From Choanephora cucurbitarum (lineage: Eukaryota; Mucoromycota; Mucoromycetes; Mucorales; Choanephoraceae): 44,086 nucleotides of DNA. Position 1 is the first letter of the stretch. Each line of letters starts with the position of its first letter. Both the position numbers and the translations under genes were made by a program. This document shows positions 1-13,166 of the stretch, one piece after another. The notes under the pieces are model-generated. The model was given only the letters and a program-made list of their open reading frames with translations. It was not told the origin of the DNA and ran no database searches. Location of the stretch: NCBI GenBank assembly GCA_025331435.1, contig JAIWNI010000158.1, forward strand, positions 1 through 44,086, written 5' to 3'.

Positions 1-262
1 ATTCATTTCTCTTTTGAGCTTCTTCATGAGCCAAGTTTCGTAACCGCGCATATTCATCATCGTCATCGACATCAGCAGAAGGATGGTAAGATGAGTGATG
101 ACTTTGTTGGTAATGGTGTTCCTGATGTTGGTAATGGTGTTCCTGATGCTGAGAGTGACTCTGTTGTTGTTCTTGTTCTTGTTGTTTCTTGATTTGTTTA
201 TAGATATTGATACCTTCTTTGGCAACATGCACTGCCTTATCAATCGATTGAGAATTACCCAT
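1..262 (-). CDS. Smr/DUF1771-domain protein, N-terminal part (runs off the left edge)
   Basis: The minus strand opens at ATG (262-260) and stays open for 87 codons to the window edge. The protein starts MGNSQS, a good N-myristoylation context (Gly2, Ser6). It then has a Gln/His-rich low-complexity stretch containing two copies of QHQEHHYQ, and an acidic DVDDDDE patch. The last visible segment, EYARLRNLAHEEAQKRNE, matches the start of a DUF1771 domain, which in fungi and animals precedes a C-terminal Smr (MutS-related) nuclease-like domain. The Smr domain itself would lie outside the window. The plus strand over the same bases encodes only a Leu/Val/Phe-rich shadow. A membrane-anchored Smr protein is an inference from the N-terminus only. 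Confidence 0.72.
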   Translation of the reverse strand, partial: MGNSQSIDKAVHVAKEGINIYKQIKKQQEQEQQQSHSQHQEHHYQHQEHHYQQSHHSSYHPSADVDDDDEYARLRNLAHEEAQKRNE

Positions 263-967
263 TTAAAATTTTTTTTTAAAAAAAAAAGGAACCCTTTGTT
301 TCTCTGATCTAAAATAAATCCAACGAAATTGCAAGACAAACACATTCTCTTTTTCCTTTCTTTCCTTTTTAGAGAAAAATGGTCTTTTGTGATCATTGCT
401 TCTACTTTAGAAACTTCCTCTCTTTTTTTTTATGAGGTTGATAAACTCAAAGACTCATTGTTTATGCTATAGGATCATGTTACATGCGAAACTTATCCAA
501 TGTATCACTTAATTTCCTATTTGGGTGTGTGCGTTCACTCACTGTGGCGGGAAGGGAGGGAATTGAATGCAAGAAAAAAAGACTTGAAAAAACAAAATAA
601 CTTATACAATCAAAAAGACATGCTTTGGTGTTATAAAGAAGGGGGAAAAAGTCAAAGATAAATTAGACTGTAATTTTTATAAAATGCTTCGCACTTCTCA
701 AGTGAGGTCACGCATTTAAAAGTCAGGCCATAAAACACAAAGAGGGAAGCCTTATTTTGGGAGGGGAGGAAAAACCTTATCCGATGACAGGGCAAACAAA
801 CAGTAATCCTGCATAACATGAATTCCCATTACCCTCTTTGATTTCAGACGACTCATCTCATATTATCCAAAAATAGTAATAGGCAGTTCTCTGTGTTCTA
901 TACTTCATTCCGCCCCTTTCGTCTATTTTTTTTTTCTTTTATTTTATTTTTTTTCTCGAAACAATAA
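263..967. other. Intergenic region between divergent genes (shared promoter region)
   Basis: This 705-nt stretch lies between the divergent starts of the Smr-domain gene (-) and MPO1 (+), so it probably carries both promoters. It is rich in A and T homopolymer runs, with a long T/C-rich tract (about 910-957) directly upstream of the MPO1 start. I see no convincing open reading frame, RNA gene or repeat. Confidence 0.5.
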
Positions 968-1695
968 ATGACTTCTGGTATTTTTGACTTAAAGACACAA
1001 CTTGTTGTCTATGGTGCACATCATAACAATAAAGTCAATGTGGCTATTCATATGATATTTGTACCTACTATCTTCTGGACTGGTAATGGCTGTCTATATC
1101 TCAACAAACTTCTCTATTCATTCTTTTCTTTTTATTAGCATTGGTACTTGGAGCCAATACAGGTCCATTGATAGATTCGAGAAACACACTATTTTCGATA
1201 TTCGAACCAAATTTATCTTTCTTTGTCACTTTATTCTATTTGACATATTATACTCTACTTGACCCAATAGCTGCTGTAAAGTGTATATAGATACAGTGGA
1301 ATAGACAGAGTTATTTATTTCTCTTTTAATAGACATTGGCAGCCCCATTCTTGTTGACTGCATGTTATACAGCTACTGCATTCTTAATAAACCACCCTGA
1401 AGCCAATAAGGTGGCCATTTGGATTCATATCGCTTCATGGATCTTTCAATTCTTAGGTCATGGTGTAGCTGAAAAGAGAAGTCCTAAGCTACTAGATAAT
1501 CTGGTTCAAGGTAATAAACCCTATCGATAAGAAAGTCTTCTTTTAACTCAATTGATCATAGCACTTGTATCAGCACCTTATTTCGTTTTCTTTGAAGTTC
1601 TCTTCTTCCTTGGTTATCGTCCTCAACTGCATAAAGAAGTTATGATTGAAATCAATAAGGACATTGCTGCTTTCAAAGCAAGAAAGTCAAAATAA
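968..1695 (+). CDS. MPO1: 2-hydroxy fatty acid dioxygenase, Mpo1/YGL010w (DUF962) family
   Basis: Four exons (968-1082, 1139-1275, 1333-1510, 1562-1695) give 187 codons, the usual size of the family, with canonical GT-AG introns of about 50-57 nt. The start MTSGIFDLKTQLVVYG and the conserved segments HHNNKVNVAIHMIFVPT, FQFLGHGVAEKRSPKLLDN and LVSAPYFVFFEVLFFLGYRP are hallmarks of Mpo1. Mpo1 is an Fe(II)-dependent ER membrane dioxygenase that removes one carbon from 2-hydroxy fatty acids in phytosphingosine breakdown. The histidines in the HHNN..N..H and GH..EKR..P motifs are present. Hydrophobic segments around FVTLFYLTYYTLLD, the middle of exon 3 and the C-terminal third fit a multi-pass membrane protein. 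The gene points toward the Rictor gene, whose start is 274 nt downstream. Confidence 0.93.
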
Positions 1696-1969
1696 ATGAC
1701 TTGGCCTACACGCGTAATAACACATAGTTGTTCACGTGAGTGATATTCGCTCTTTAAACCTTTTCTTTTTTTTTTTCTTGGACGTGTGTGTGTGTGCATT
1801 TTATGTTGTGTATGTGTGGGGATAACCTTCTTTTTTTTTTTTTTCTTGTAAAGAAAGGAAAAAAAAATAAAATAAAGAAAGTAGAAACAAAGCGAGAGAG
1901 AAAATCCCTTCTCCTTTCATTAAGAAAAAAAGACACAAAAAAAAAAGAGAGAAAGGTCCTAACTACAAA

Positions 1970-4900
1970 ATGTGTCCCTCGCCTTCTTTACCATCCTCAC
2001 TGACTGAAATTCAGCCTGAATCAACCACAGACAATTCACATGTCATCTCACACTTTCCAACTTCATCCACCACTTCATTAACCAATGGAGATATCACACA
2101 GAATATGATACAAGAGGTAAATTTTTCTTTTTCTTTTGTTGATGACTATCCATTAACGCATAGGACAGTTGGAAGAACTATTACAAAAACTAGATAAAGA
2201 GACCAAAATGAAATCAGGTGTAGAGAACATGCTTGAAGTTTATTTGAAAGATAAAAAACGAACCAAAGACTTAGAATCCCAATTAGAAGGTTATCATACA
2301 GCTATCGACACAACCAAGAAGAAAATAGAACACATTCGTACGGTTGCTGGTAAAAGAAAAAACAAAAAGACATTCCTACTTTCTATTTATACTTTTTCTA
2401 TAGTCAATTCAGGCACGTATATCATTGAAGTGGCTAAACTGTTAAAAGCCTACAAATACACAGGCACCGGGTTTTCAGATGCCATCACACCCACTGCTTT
2501 AGCACAGACCAAATCCAAATTACGATCCAGTCATACCAACACTTCTAAAGGGAAACAAAAGGCAGCATTGGAAAATGTGTCCTATCCTGATGATGGTAAT
2601 AACTTTTGAGAGGTCACTCCCATTTTCAACATTGATATCCTAATAGGCACAAGGACCAAAACTATATGATAGATCAATGTCCATTAGGCAAACGACTAGA
2701 GCATATCATTCAGCATCTTGAAGCAGATGAATATCCTGTCAATAAGCCAAAGGAAGTCAAACTGGAGAAACTGGAGCTGTTGATTCGGATATTGAAGAAC
2801 ACAACAGGCATTGATGCTTATACTTCGAAAAACAAACTGGTGTCATGGTAACTCATTTGTCATGAGAGTTCATTCTGTTCTCTAACTTGGATTCTAGTTT
2901 ACGACAGTGTATCATCAGTCAACATCGAGAAATTCGAATTATGGGATTAAGGGCATTGCGTTTGTTAGTGGAAGGACCAGAAGATGCCAAATTGATCATG
3001 TCCTATCAACTGGATATCTTTTGTGTGAGGTAAGTTTGAGATGAGAAACAGCAGAATGCATGCTGATGGTGTCTAGAGCACTTGCACGCGATCCAGAAGG
3101 ACATGAACCAGAAAGGGAACAGACAATGAAATTGATCCGTGCATTTATTGAATATGGAGGTGTTCATTTTATCACACAGGGCATTGTACGAGCCATTGTT
3201 GCCATGGCAGAACAACAAGACAATCGACTTCGAAATATTGCATTAGAGACCTTGGCCGAATTGAGTAAGTGGCGTTTATTAATTTAGAGAAAGAGAAAAA
3301 ACTGAATGATGAGTAAAAGCTATTCTGGATGTGGCTTTAGTAGTGAGATCAGGTGGATTGAGAGTATTGATTCAGGCATTGATTGATGGACAACACGGCA
3401 TACCTGATGTCTTGATTCAATCTGTGCTCTATGTCCTGGACTCACCCGACAAACGACGTTATCTTCGTCCTGGTGTCGAACTGGAAACGATCATCGCACC
3501 CTTTACCGAATCGACCAAGGGACATGAAGAGCGAATCAAGAACAGCGCAAGGATGGTCATCACCTTGATCAAAAGTTGGGCAGGTATTTTCTATATGAGC
3601 GCCAACAACATGCGTGCGGCTCGATCGGTCGTCCAAGCCCTTCGTATGCCTGTCCCTGAAACACAGGTAAGTTCTGATCCGCCTTTTAGCGATGGATTTG
3701 GGTGTTGGCCCTCATACTTTCTTGTGCCCCACACCTAGAAACTAGTCTTGGACATGTTCTTTGATATCTTTCGCGTCAAGTTACCTAAGGATTATCATGG
3801 GTTTCTCTCCGGCAGACAACATACCGTTCAGATCGCACCTTCCACAAGCACCGATGCCACCAAGACCTCCAGGCCTTCAGGTCACGCCTCTGTCTTGAGC
3901 GGTACAGTCATGTCCAACCTGATGGCAGCAGGCGGTATCAGTCCCGATGCCTATGCACGCTGTTCACTCAACAAGGGCACGACCACCGCCAGTAACTCAG
4001 AGCGACTCAAAATGCTAGACCATCACCTCAGTATCATCACCATCATTTTTATTGAATCTGACATCCTGATGGCTCTGATCGATATGGTCAAATCAGACGA
4101 TATTTACCTCTCACGTAAAGCCACCCTGTTGATTGGCGAGATCCTTCAGCTCTCCACGCGACTCTTACCGATCCTGATGGCCATCCAGGTCCAATCGCTC
4201 CCTAAGCTCTTTACCTTGGCCTCCAATTTCGAGGACGAACAGGTCCGACACAATGCCACGGCTGCCTTGGCCCATATCGATAAACTCACACGGGTCCGTA
4301 CCCGCCACAGTAGCCACCCTGTCAAACACCAGAACACACAAGTGCATGAAGTCAAGCTCAAGATCGGGTATGCCATTGACGACGCTCACTTTCGACAGCT
4401 CTTGATGGACACCCAAGTGTTGAATACTAAAGACTACACCAAATGGAACTGGGATAGCGTGATCGAGTTACTTCAGGGTCCCCTCCTGAACCCACGACGA
4501 TTGGAGGAAGCGATGCGCGGCAAGAAGTTCATCAAGCGCCTCTTGGCCTTCTATCGTCCTTCCAAACATCAGTTTTCCGACATGAACGCCACCAAGGGCA
4601 CGATTGCACGCTACGTCAAGACGGGCTGTACGCTGATCTCCACCCTGCTTTCCAATCCAGACGGTGTACGGTACATGAGCGAAAACAAACTGTTGATGGA
4701 CATCGCCTTTGCCTTTCACGAACTCGATCCACTCACGACCACCTCAGGATCCGAGAATGAACCGATCTTCTCCAAGGAACGGATGGAGGCCACCTTGACC
4801 TGTGGCTATTTCGCTCTATTAGGGACCTTTTCCAAGTACAAGGAAGGTGTGCGTATCCTTGAGAAATTCAAGATCTTCAGTTGCTTCTATCAGATCTCGG

Positions 4901-6594
4901 AACTCAAGAACCGAACCGATCTCAAGGTGGCCATGATCACCAATCTGGATTATACCTTGGATGGACACCCGCGCGTCTTGTTGTCCAAGATCATGACCTC
5001 GGGCTATAACCCCATTCGATTGTTTGCGACCCAACATATTGGACTGATCATGCGACAGTCTGAGGCAGAATACAACGATTGGGTGATTCGGTTGCTTGTG
5101 ACGCAGTTGTATGATACCCATATGGATGTCTGTCAGACAGCTGTCAATCTGCTGGACGAGGCCTGTGAGAAGCAAGCGAATCTTGAGTTGCTGGTGAAAT
5201 GTAGACCGAGTCTAGGTCATTTGGGTGAAATTGGACATCCTTTGTTACTCCGGTTCTTGTCGACTTCTACTGGATTTCGATATTTGAATGCATTGGGTTA
5301 TGTTCAAAAGGAAATGGATGAATGGTTTGAAGTAAGGTGAAAAAAAAGAAAAGAGAAAGACAAAGATGACTAGAGAGATTGATCTTGGATTTTCTTTTAG
5401 AGAGGAAATCAACAGTATGTCACTCAGTTAGAGCTTTCGCTGGCGAGGGCGTTGATGAACACACCCGAAAAGAAAACAGTGAATCCGTTTGAGGAACGTG
5501 TGGATAGTGAAAATGATTTTGAAGTCTTGTAAGTAAATACACATTGAAACAAAAAAGAAAAGGAGAAACTGACTATGTTGATCAAAGACAACCTGGTGAT
5601 GGACTGACACCACCTCACTTCTATGGTGAATTGACAAAGACAGAAGAAGGATGTAATTTGTTAAGAGAGAAGGGTCATTTCAGATTATTTGCAGATTATG
5701 TCAGGCATTTCCCATTAGACAAAAGTCCAGAAGAAAGTGCACTCAATCAACTGAAGGCTGTCTTATGGGCCTTGGGTAATATCGGTGCTACCAAGAATGG
5801 CTTACCTTTTTTGGAGGAAGAAGATATCGTGAAGGATATTGTCAGTATGGCAGAAAGTAGTGATATTTTATCTCTAAAGGGTACATGTTATTTTGTGTTG
5901 GGTTTGATTGCCAAGACACAACAGGGTGTTGAACTACTGGGTGAAATTGGTTGGGAAAGTGTTGTCTCTGCCAATGGTGAGCCAGAAGGGTTATGTGTAC
6001 CATTAAACCTTTCACGATTTTTAACAGTGAGTATATGTCTAAATTTTTTTTTTAAAATCTAATCAACATCTTAGATTCGGAATTGGAAATATGAAGTTGC
6101 ATTGTCTGCACCACCTCAATTACCAAAGTCAGCTACAGCCGATTCAATAGGTGCTGATATCTTGAAGAATATTGGTGATATGAGCAATCATATTCTAGCC
6201 AATGAGGCATCTAAAAATCTCGCCAGGTAAAAAAAATAAATAAATAAATAACAAAATGAACCTTTTTAACTTACCTTACATCAATAGATTGAAACAAGTA
6301 TACCCAGATGCATTTCAAAGAGTAGATCTTTATTATTCTGTTTGTCAGTTACTAGGCAGTTATCACTTTAGATCACCTGTGCGCAAATATATATTAGAGA
6401 TCTTTGATATGCGTCTCACCACTCAATTGTTGACAGAACTGGATGATATCTCCATAAGCACGTCTGCCTATACACCCACAGAGCCTCTGGTGACACCTCC
6501 GCCTCTTCAAAAGATGACTTTTGTTCCAAACGATCCTATACTTCAAGAAAAATTAGAACCACAATCTAAAACAATAGGCTTTCATGTTGTTTAG
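1970..6594 (+). CDS. AVO3: TORC2 subunit Rictor/Avo3 (Ste20/pianissimo family)
   Basis: Twelve exons: 1970-2116, 2169-2349, 2404-2595, 2673-2847, 2898-3029, 3077-3264, 3320-3666, 3739-5331, 5401-5528, 5588-6026, 6075-6226 and 6288-6594. Their sum is 3981 nt (1326 aa), similar to fungal orthologues. The protein is the armadillo/HEAT-repeat scaffold of TOR complex 2, which controls AGC kinases, actin and membrane homeostasis. Seen in order: a Ser/Thr-rich N-terminus; a coiled coil resembling an HR1 repeat (about residues 50-110); the N-terminal Rictor repeats (IFCVRALARDPEGHEPEREQ, RRYLRPGVELETIIAPFTE); the long middle domain in the 1.6-kb exon ending RFLSTSTGFRYLNALGYV; and the most conserved C-terminal part (PPHFYGELTKTEEGC, WALGNIGATKNG, GTCYFVLGLIAKTQQG). 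Exons 4 and 6 need acceptors at 2672 and 3076, further downstream than the first AG, to keep the frame. Base composition rises sharply in GC over about 3480-5200. Confidence 0.92.
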
Positions 6595-6721
6595 GGCTCC
6601 GCATCGCTTTTTTTTTTGTTTATTTGCTTTTCACTGATGAATTTACCATCATTCTCTCATCTGATTGGCTCAATCTCATTCAAGCAGACCACTCTTTTTT
6701 AATCTTTTCATCTCTCTTCTG

Positions 6722-6731
6722 TATATATAAA
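6722..6731 (+). promoter_or_regulatory. Candidate TATA box of the STR3-like gene
   Basis: TATATATAAA lies 53-62 nt upstream of the start codon at 6784, followed by T-rich tracts typical of fungal 5' leaders. It is a plausible core promoter element for the downstream cystathionine lyase gene. AT-rich sequence of this kind is common here, so the call rests mainly on position. Confidence 0.35.
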
Positions 6732-6783
6732 TATATCTTTTTTTTTTTTAATTTTACTTTTTTTTTTTACTTTTCTTAATAAC

Positions 6784-8059
6784 ATGACAGACACAGTAAC
6801 TTCTCCACCTTCTTCAATTATCAGTACAACACCTAGAAGATATCGTTTTGCTACAGAAGTAGTCACTGTCGATAATTCAGATGACCCACACCACGCTGCT
6901 TCAGTGCCTATCTATCAAACAGCCACCTTTAAACAAACAGGTGCAACAGCATCTGGGGAATATGATTATTCTCGTAGTGGTAATCCTACCCGTACTCATG
7001 TTGGTAAAAAAAAAAGTGTTTATTAGGATAATAAAGCTATCTTTAAACTAAAACAGACTGTTAGAAAACCATATGGCCAAAATAATGGGTGCCGAACGAG
7101 CACTGGTCGTCACAAGTGGTATGGGTGCATTGGATGTCATTACTCGTCTCGTCCGATCTGGAGAAGAAATCATTGCTGGCGATGACCTGTATGGCGGCAC
7201 CAACCGCTTGTTAAGCTTCCTAGCCAAATCTCAAAACGTCAAGACACATCATGTGGACACAACCAAATCCGATTCTGTCTTACCTTACCTCTCTGATAAG
7301 ACCCGGCTGGTGTTACTTGAATCACCTACCAACCCTCTCATCAAAATCACCGATATCCCCACGATTTCCAAATACGTGCATGAACGCTGTCCTCATGCCT
7401 TGGTGGTGGTCGACAATACCATGATGTCGCCTTACCTACAGCGACCCTTGGAACTCGGTGCAGACATCTCGTATCATTCAGGCACCAAATACCTCTCGGG
7501 CCACCATGACCTCATGGCCGGTGTGATCGGTGCTAAATCAGCTGCTGTAGGCGACCAACTGTATTATGTGATCAATGCCACTGGCTGTGGTCTCGGTCCC
7601 TTTGATGCCTGGTTGTTGTTGCGTGGTGTCAAGACCTTGGCTGTCCGTATGGATAAACAGCAGGCGAGTTGTATTCGAATTGCTGATTTCTTGGAACAAC
7701 AGGGCTTTAAGGTGCATTATCCTGGACTGAGATCGCATCCTCAGTATGCCTTACATGCCTCCATGGCGTCTGGACCAGGTGCCGTCTTGAGTTTCGAGAC
7801 AGGTGATATTGGGATCTCGGAGCGTATTGTGGAAGGTACCAAGTTGTGGAGTATCAGTGTTTCGTTTGGATGTGTGAATTCGTTGATCAGTATGCCTTGT
7901 CGTATGTCGCATGCTTCCATTCCTGCTCATATTCGGGCTGAACGTCAATTGCCTGAAGACCTCATTCGTTTGTGTGTCGGTATTGAAGATGCTGATGATC
8001 TCTTGGAAGATCTACAACAGGCTTTACAAGTATCAGGCGCTCTTATGAAACAAGCTTAG
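6784..8059 (+). CDS. STR3: Cystathionine beta-lyase-like PLP enzyme (Str3/MetG type)
   Basis: Two exons (6784-7003 and 7065-8059) give 404 aa; the acceptor at 7064 keeps the frame and restores RTHVENHMAKIMGAERA. It is a Cys/Met-metabolism PLP-dependent enzyme, expected to cleave cystathionine to homocysteine, pyruvate and ammonia in methionine synthesis. Family motifs are complete: VPIYQTATF, DYSRSGNPTRTHVENH, TSGMGALD, the VVVDNTMMSPY cofactor-binding segment, the Schiff-base lysine in YHSGTKYLSGHHD (about Lys215), and GLGPFDAWLLLRGVKTL. The C-terminal segment SFGCVNSLISMPCRMSHAS followed by LPEDLIRLCVGIEDADDLL resembles fungal cystathionine beta-lyase more than gamma-lyase, but the exact substrate is an inference. 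It is transcribed in tandem with the Rictor gene (189-nt gap) and converges on the GDSL gene, with stop codons 88 nt apart. Exon 2 has GC-rich, C-ending codons. Confidence 0.88.
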
Positions 8060-8147
8060 AAAGTTTTTATTTTAATTTATATAACACAGTTGTACATACG
8101 CAATATATCAACCATTTATTATTTACTATGTACACTTATTATCTTTT

Positions 8148-9328
8148 TTATAAATGAGTTAGGCTCAATATAGCCTCTGATATCTTCTTATGCGTACTGG
8201 CTGTTGGGTGTAAATGATCCCACCAGATATACCTGTGGATGGTTTGGTGAGTGAGTCCCCCCATCCGTTCATAGTGTATACCAACTTACCTATCACACAC
8301 TTTTCCTTGACCACAATCCATCTTTGTGTTTCTAGCAATGGTATCTGAATCAAACAGTCGATAGAACTGTTGATAGGTGTCAAAGAAGATCATCTTCTTG
8401 GTCCATCTCTGCTGAATGGCCAACAAGCGTGCATTATAATCCAACACAAGTGATCGTAGATTATCCCGCATCTCTAATGAAGTACTGTTGTACTTGGGCA
8501 ATTCCTGCAATGGAATCAATCCCATCAATAGGATCTGTTGAGCACCTATGTCATATAACCTTGTCTGTGTGTCTATTCAGTGTGACAATAGAAGCTATAG
8601 CGTCTCATTCAACTTACCAATTCAGACTGAACAGAGTCAATGATGTGATCCAAAATGGACTGTCTTTCAGTTGTGTTGTTAGGGTATTGCTGAAACAAGA
8701 CATCGATATCATTCACACCAATCCAGAAACAATAGAGTGCATCTGATTTAGACTGTTGGATGACATCAGATTGATTATAAGCGGTGATTTGTGCATTGAC
8801 GTCTTGCGTTGACCTGAAAATTAGACTCTTTAAGCTTGTTGTGAGTGAAACAAGGGGAGGGGAATGATATCAGTTATACTACTTACATTGTTGGAAGTAG
8901 CACCTGAGCGAGCAAAGTCATAGAGAGAAGCATTGAATTGATTGGCTAGATACTCTATCCAAAGTGGACCATTTGAATAGCGTTGTCCCTATTAAAATGA
9001 GTTTCTTAAACAATTGCTATCATGAATAACACTTCTCTCTTTACCTGATCAGGATAGAAAGAGAGTGTACTGATACGATGTTTCTGTTGAGTTTGTCTTG
9101 GTCACAAGTTTATTTCTCTGTGTTGACTTACCTGTTCTTGTCTATATGGTGTAGACCTTGTTTATAGAATTGATCCAACGAGAAATTATCGGTATAAGAA
9201 TCACCAAAGGCATAGATAGAGGTATACTGAGAACGTTTCATGATTGGCTGTGCATAGATATGTAGGCCTAAAAGGCAAGAGAGTAAGATAGAGGAGAACT
9301 GCATAAAGAAGAGAGAAAATGACAACAT
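8148..9328 (-). CDS. Secreted GDSL-family lipase/esterase
   Basis: Six exons on the minus strand (9328-9132, 9096-9045, 8988-8887, 8827-8618, 8534-8290, 8232-8148) give 296 aa; an in-frame Met at 9304 would give 288 aa. The N-terminus is a clear signal peptide (MQFSSILLSCLLGLHIYAQ). Block I YAFGDSYTDN holds the nucleophile Ser. GATSNN carries the block II Gly/Asn region, FWIGVNDIDVLF is block III with the oxyanion Asn, and WWDHLHPT near the C-terminus gives the catalytic Asp and His. The order and spacing match fungal SGNH/GDSL acylhydrolases (carbohydrate- or lipid-ester hydrolases); the substrate cannot be read from sequence. N-glycosylation sites (NNTT, YNST) fit secretion. Two acceptors (exons 4 and 5) lie beyond the first AG and were chosen by frame. 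Confidence 0.87.
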
Positions 9329-10135
9329 TTCTTATGACATTGATTTTCTTTCAAGTAACCTTTTTATATCAAAAAAAAAATAATTCATAGACAGAGTGAA
9401 AATGATGTAACGTATGCATGATATTTTAAAAAACCTATATTTTATTGCATAATTTATCCTTCGTGAGTTCCATATTGACCTTACCTACACACATATTTTA
9501 TCTCTGTTCAGTTGAATTCGATCTCTTTCGGGTTAAATTTCTACAGGGTCTTTTCTTTGTTCAACGTTACATTGCAAACAGAACATTGTAAGTTCTTAAA
9601 GGGTTTCCCCCCTCTTTTCTACTATTGGAATTGATCTGTCATTTTTGAAATAATTCAACAGGAAAGAAGGCAAGTCTTATTTAGAAGAAAAGGAGTAGAC
9701 AATAACCAATCAGAACAAAGAGATAGCTTTAACAGCAATTGTAGAGTCATTCTCCGTTTGTCGATACTGTAGTACAGAGAATATGTCACTACATAAGAAC
9801 AGAATCTATCTTGAATGACGTATTTCTTAAAAGAAGCAATACACCTTATAAGAATGATTTCAGTGCATATATTACATATCCTGTCTTTTGAGAGTACAAG
9901 AAAGAATTCATAAGGCTTACAACTATTCAATTATGACCCCCCATTTTAACATTATGGGAAAGGGAAAAGTCCGACACATGTCCGGTCAATAGATAATCAG
10001 TAAGAATAGCCTTACATATTTTTTAAGTGTAGAAAATCTAAACACTGTGTGTGTACACCCAAAAAAAAATATGTGAAAAAGAACTAATTCATCAACATCA
10101 GTTTAAATCTTCCTCTCTCTCTATCATTCTGCATA
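9329..10135. other. Intergenic region between GDSL gene and RPL23
   Basis: These 807 nt separate the divergent GDSL (-) and RPL23 (+) starts and probably contain both promoters. Short open frames (for example 9655-9930 on the minus strand) are Leu/Ile/Cys-rich, without recognisable domains, and look accidental. A short imperfect palindrome (CCGACACATGTCCGG, 9970-9984) is present. I see no RNA gene. Confidence 0.45.
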
Positions 10136-10830
10136 ATGCCTAAGGGTAACGTATTACACAGCCATTTAGATACACGAAAGAAGAAGAAGAGGAAAAGCAA
10201 ACGAGTCAATGGATTGATACATTCGAAAAAAAAAAGGGAAAGAAGATGGATGGATGAAAATAGAAGCAGTAGAATCAACATGGTTGTTCATCACCTTCAT
10301 TTTTCAGTCTATGGAGTTTATATCACCAATAGAATAAGCAAGCCAAGTTCTTTCTAAAGAAGGGTCATACTCGTTTCCTTCCTCTTTTTCTTCTTACTTT
10401 ATGTTGACGACACTAACATATTGCAGTTAGCGTTTCCGGAACCAAGTACCGTATGACTCTCGGTTTGCCTGTGGGTGCCGTCATGAACTGTGCCGATAAC
10501 TCTGGTGCCAAGAACTTGTATGTCATTGCTGTCCGTAACATCAAGGGTCGTTTGAACAGACTCCCCGCTGCTGGTTGTGGTGACATGGTTGTTGCCACCG
10601 TCAAGAAGGGTAAGCCTGAATTGAGAAAGAAGGTCTTGGCTGCTGTTGTTGTTCGTCAACGCAAGGCCTGGCGTCGTAGAGACGGTGTCTTCCTCTACTT
10701 TGAAGATAACGCCGGTGTCATTGTCAACCCCAAGGGTGAAATGAAGGGTAGTGCCATCACTGGTCCTGTTGCCAAGGAATGTGCTGATTTGTGGCCCCGT
10801 ATTGCTTCTGCTTCTGGTACCGTTGTCTAA
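10136..10830 (+). CDS. RPL23: 60S ribosomal protein L23 (uL14)
   Basis: Exon 2 (10427-10830) encodes an almost complete eukaryotic uL14: [90 protein letters not shown] and the C-terminus [13 protein letters not shown]. The start codon is supplied by a 10-nt first exon (10136-10145, ATG CCT AAG G) joined over a 281-nt intron. This gives [13 protein letters not shown] and a total of 137 aa, matching the family length. The tiny first exon with a long first intron is typical of fungal ribosomal-protein genes. The intron has a CTAAC branch-like motif at about 10412-10416. Codons are strongly biased to those of highly expressed genes. The next gene starts only 72 nt downstream on the same strand. 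Confidence 0.93.
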
Positions 10831-10902
10831 AGCTCTTATTATTAAAAAAAAATGATTGGAATTTTCATGTATTTTCTTTTGTCTTTTTTCTTTTTTAAAT
10901 CA

Positions 10903-12127
10903 ATGGTGCATGTAGATAGACCTGAGAGTTTAAATGATTTGTTAGAGTAAAGAATTAAAATAAGCACAGTGTATACATATACTGAGACTTTGAATAATAG
11001 CAACATCACCAAGTTTCAACAAACTAAACTTAATCTCGATGGTCATGTTGATTCTTTAAGACATCAAGTAGGCCTTCTGGGTTCATTGAATACATCACGC
11101 CCTTTTGATCCAAACACACTTGAAGCACAACTCAATGACATCAAAGTAAGCCTTGTTACTTTAGAACACACTTTATTCTAACTTGAGTCACCTTAGCATC
11201 ACTTTGAATCACTCTCTCAAAGTTATCAACAATTATTGTCGAAAGAAAAGTTCATTCAGTATCTACTACAAGAACCTCCATTGGTCATTGAGGATCTACA
11301 GCCTACTGAACAAGACGCATCCAAAGCTCAACAGCATCTGAACGAACGTCTCGAGATCATTCGACAGTCTATTGACGACATTCAATACAAAGCAGAATCC
11401 ATTCATGACTGTAAGTTTAAACCAAACACCATATTAGCCCATACTCACATTTCATTTTTGAAGCTCGAGAAAGTGCAATGGAAGTAGCGAATGATGCTAT
11501 ACGTGTATTAGACGAGATCAACAAGATGGAAGATCAGATGGATCAACTCAACACATTCCTATCCAACATCAGTGGCATGACCATTGAAGAAGCCACACAG
11601 AAAGTCGATAGTCATCAACGGGATATCATTGCCCTTCAGCGTCTGATCGAACAAAAGCAAGATAGCCTAGAGGAGCAAGAATGGCAGGCAGAAGATCTGA
11701 CAGAAGAGATTAAACAACTAGAGACAAAATCAGAGCATCTGAAAGAGAAAGTAGCCTATGCACTCCAACAGAACAGAAAGGGAGATCCACGTATCGATCG
11801 TGAATACGAACAATACCAACAACAGATTGAGATGTGTCATCGTCTGTTTGGTGTAGAGAAGGTTGTGTTTGTCTCTAGTTCATTGATCCATGTTGTCTAT
11901 CAAAAGCCTATTTATGATACATTAGACATTGAATTGGATCTCTCAAGGGACAAAATATTGCATGCCTTTGTAAGTAAAAAATGATGATCCTATAATGTTT
12001 TATTGATAAGCGTGATTAGACAACCAATACAGAAGTCAGAATGAATGATTTGATTCGAATGGCACGTCAGTTGAATGCCAATGATGGTATTCGATTGATT
12101 ATGTTGGAGACATTAGCACGATTGAAA

Positions 12128-12142
<15 letters not shown>
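10903..12142 (+). CDS. Coiled-coil protein, probably kinetochore protein Sos7 (Kre28/Zwint-like)
   Basis: Five exons (10903-10946, 11001-11145, 11197-11410, 11464-11969, 12020-12142) give 343 aa. The protein is mostly coiled coil, followed by a small globular C-terminal part (about residues 255-343). The segment YQQLLSKEKFIQYLLQEPPL resembles the conserved YLEQ.TKEKFL.....PP signature I recall for the fungal Sos7 family, a partner of Spc7/KNL1 in the outer kinetochore. The C-terminal part (HRLFGVEKVVFVSSSLIHVV, YDTLDIELDLS) would fit an RWD-like fold. I infer function from this partial motif and the architecture; another coiled-coil kinetochore or spindle protein is possible. The final codons LTTA-stop overlap the end of the Rab2 gene on the other strand by 15 bp. 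Confidence 0.62.

Positions 12143-13166
<1,024 letters not shown>

Noticed and set aside
95..307. Open frame of 70 codons, Leu/Val/Phe-rich, on the plus strand
   Set aside because: It lies antisense to the Smr-domain gene and its composition is that of reverse-complemented Gln/His codons.
4165..5175. Several antisense frames of 76-118 codons opposite the Rictor long exon
   Set aside because: They are shadows of GC-rich coding sequence in the opposite strand, without domains or splice logic.
10136..10357. 73-codon frame starting [12 protein letters not shown]
   Set aside because: This is read-through of the RPL23 first intron; only the first 10 nt are exon.
10146..10426. Possible snoRNA in the long RPL23 intron
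   Set aside because: No C box (RTGATGA) with matching D box (CTGA), and no H/ACA-type hairpin was visible.
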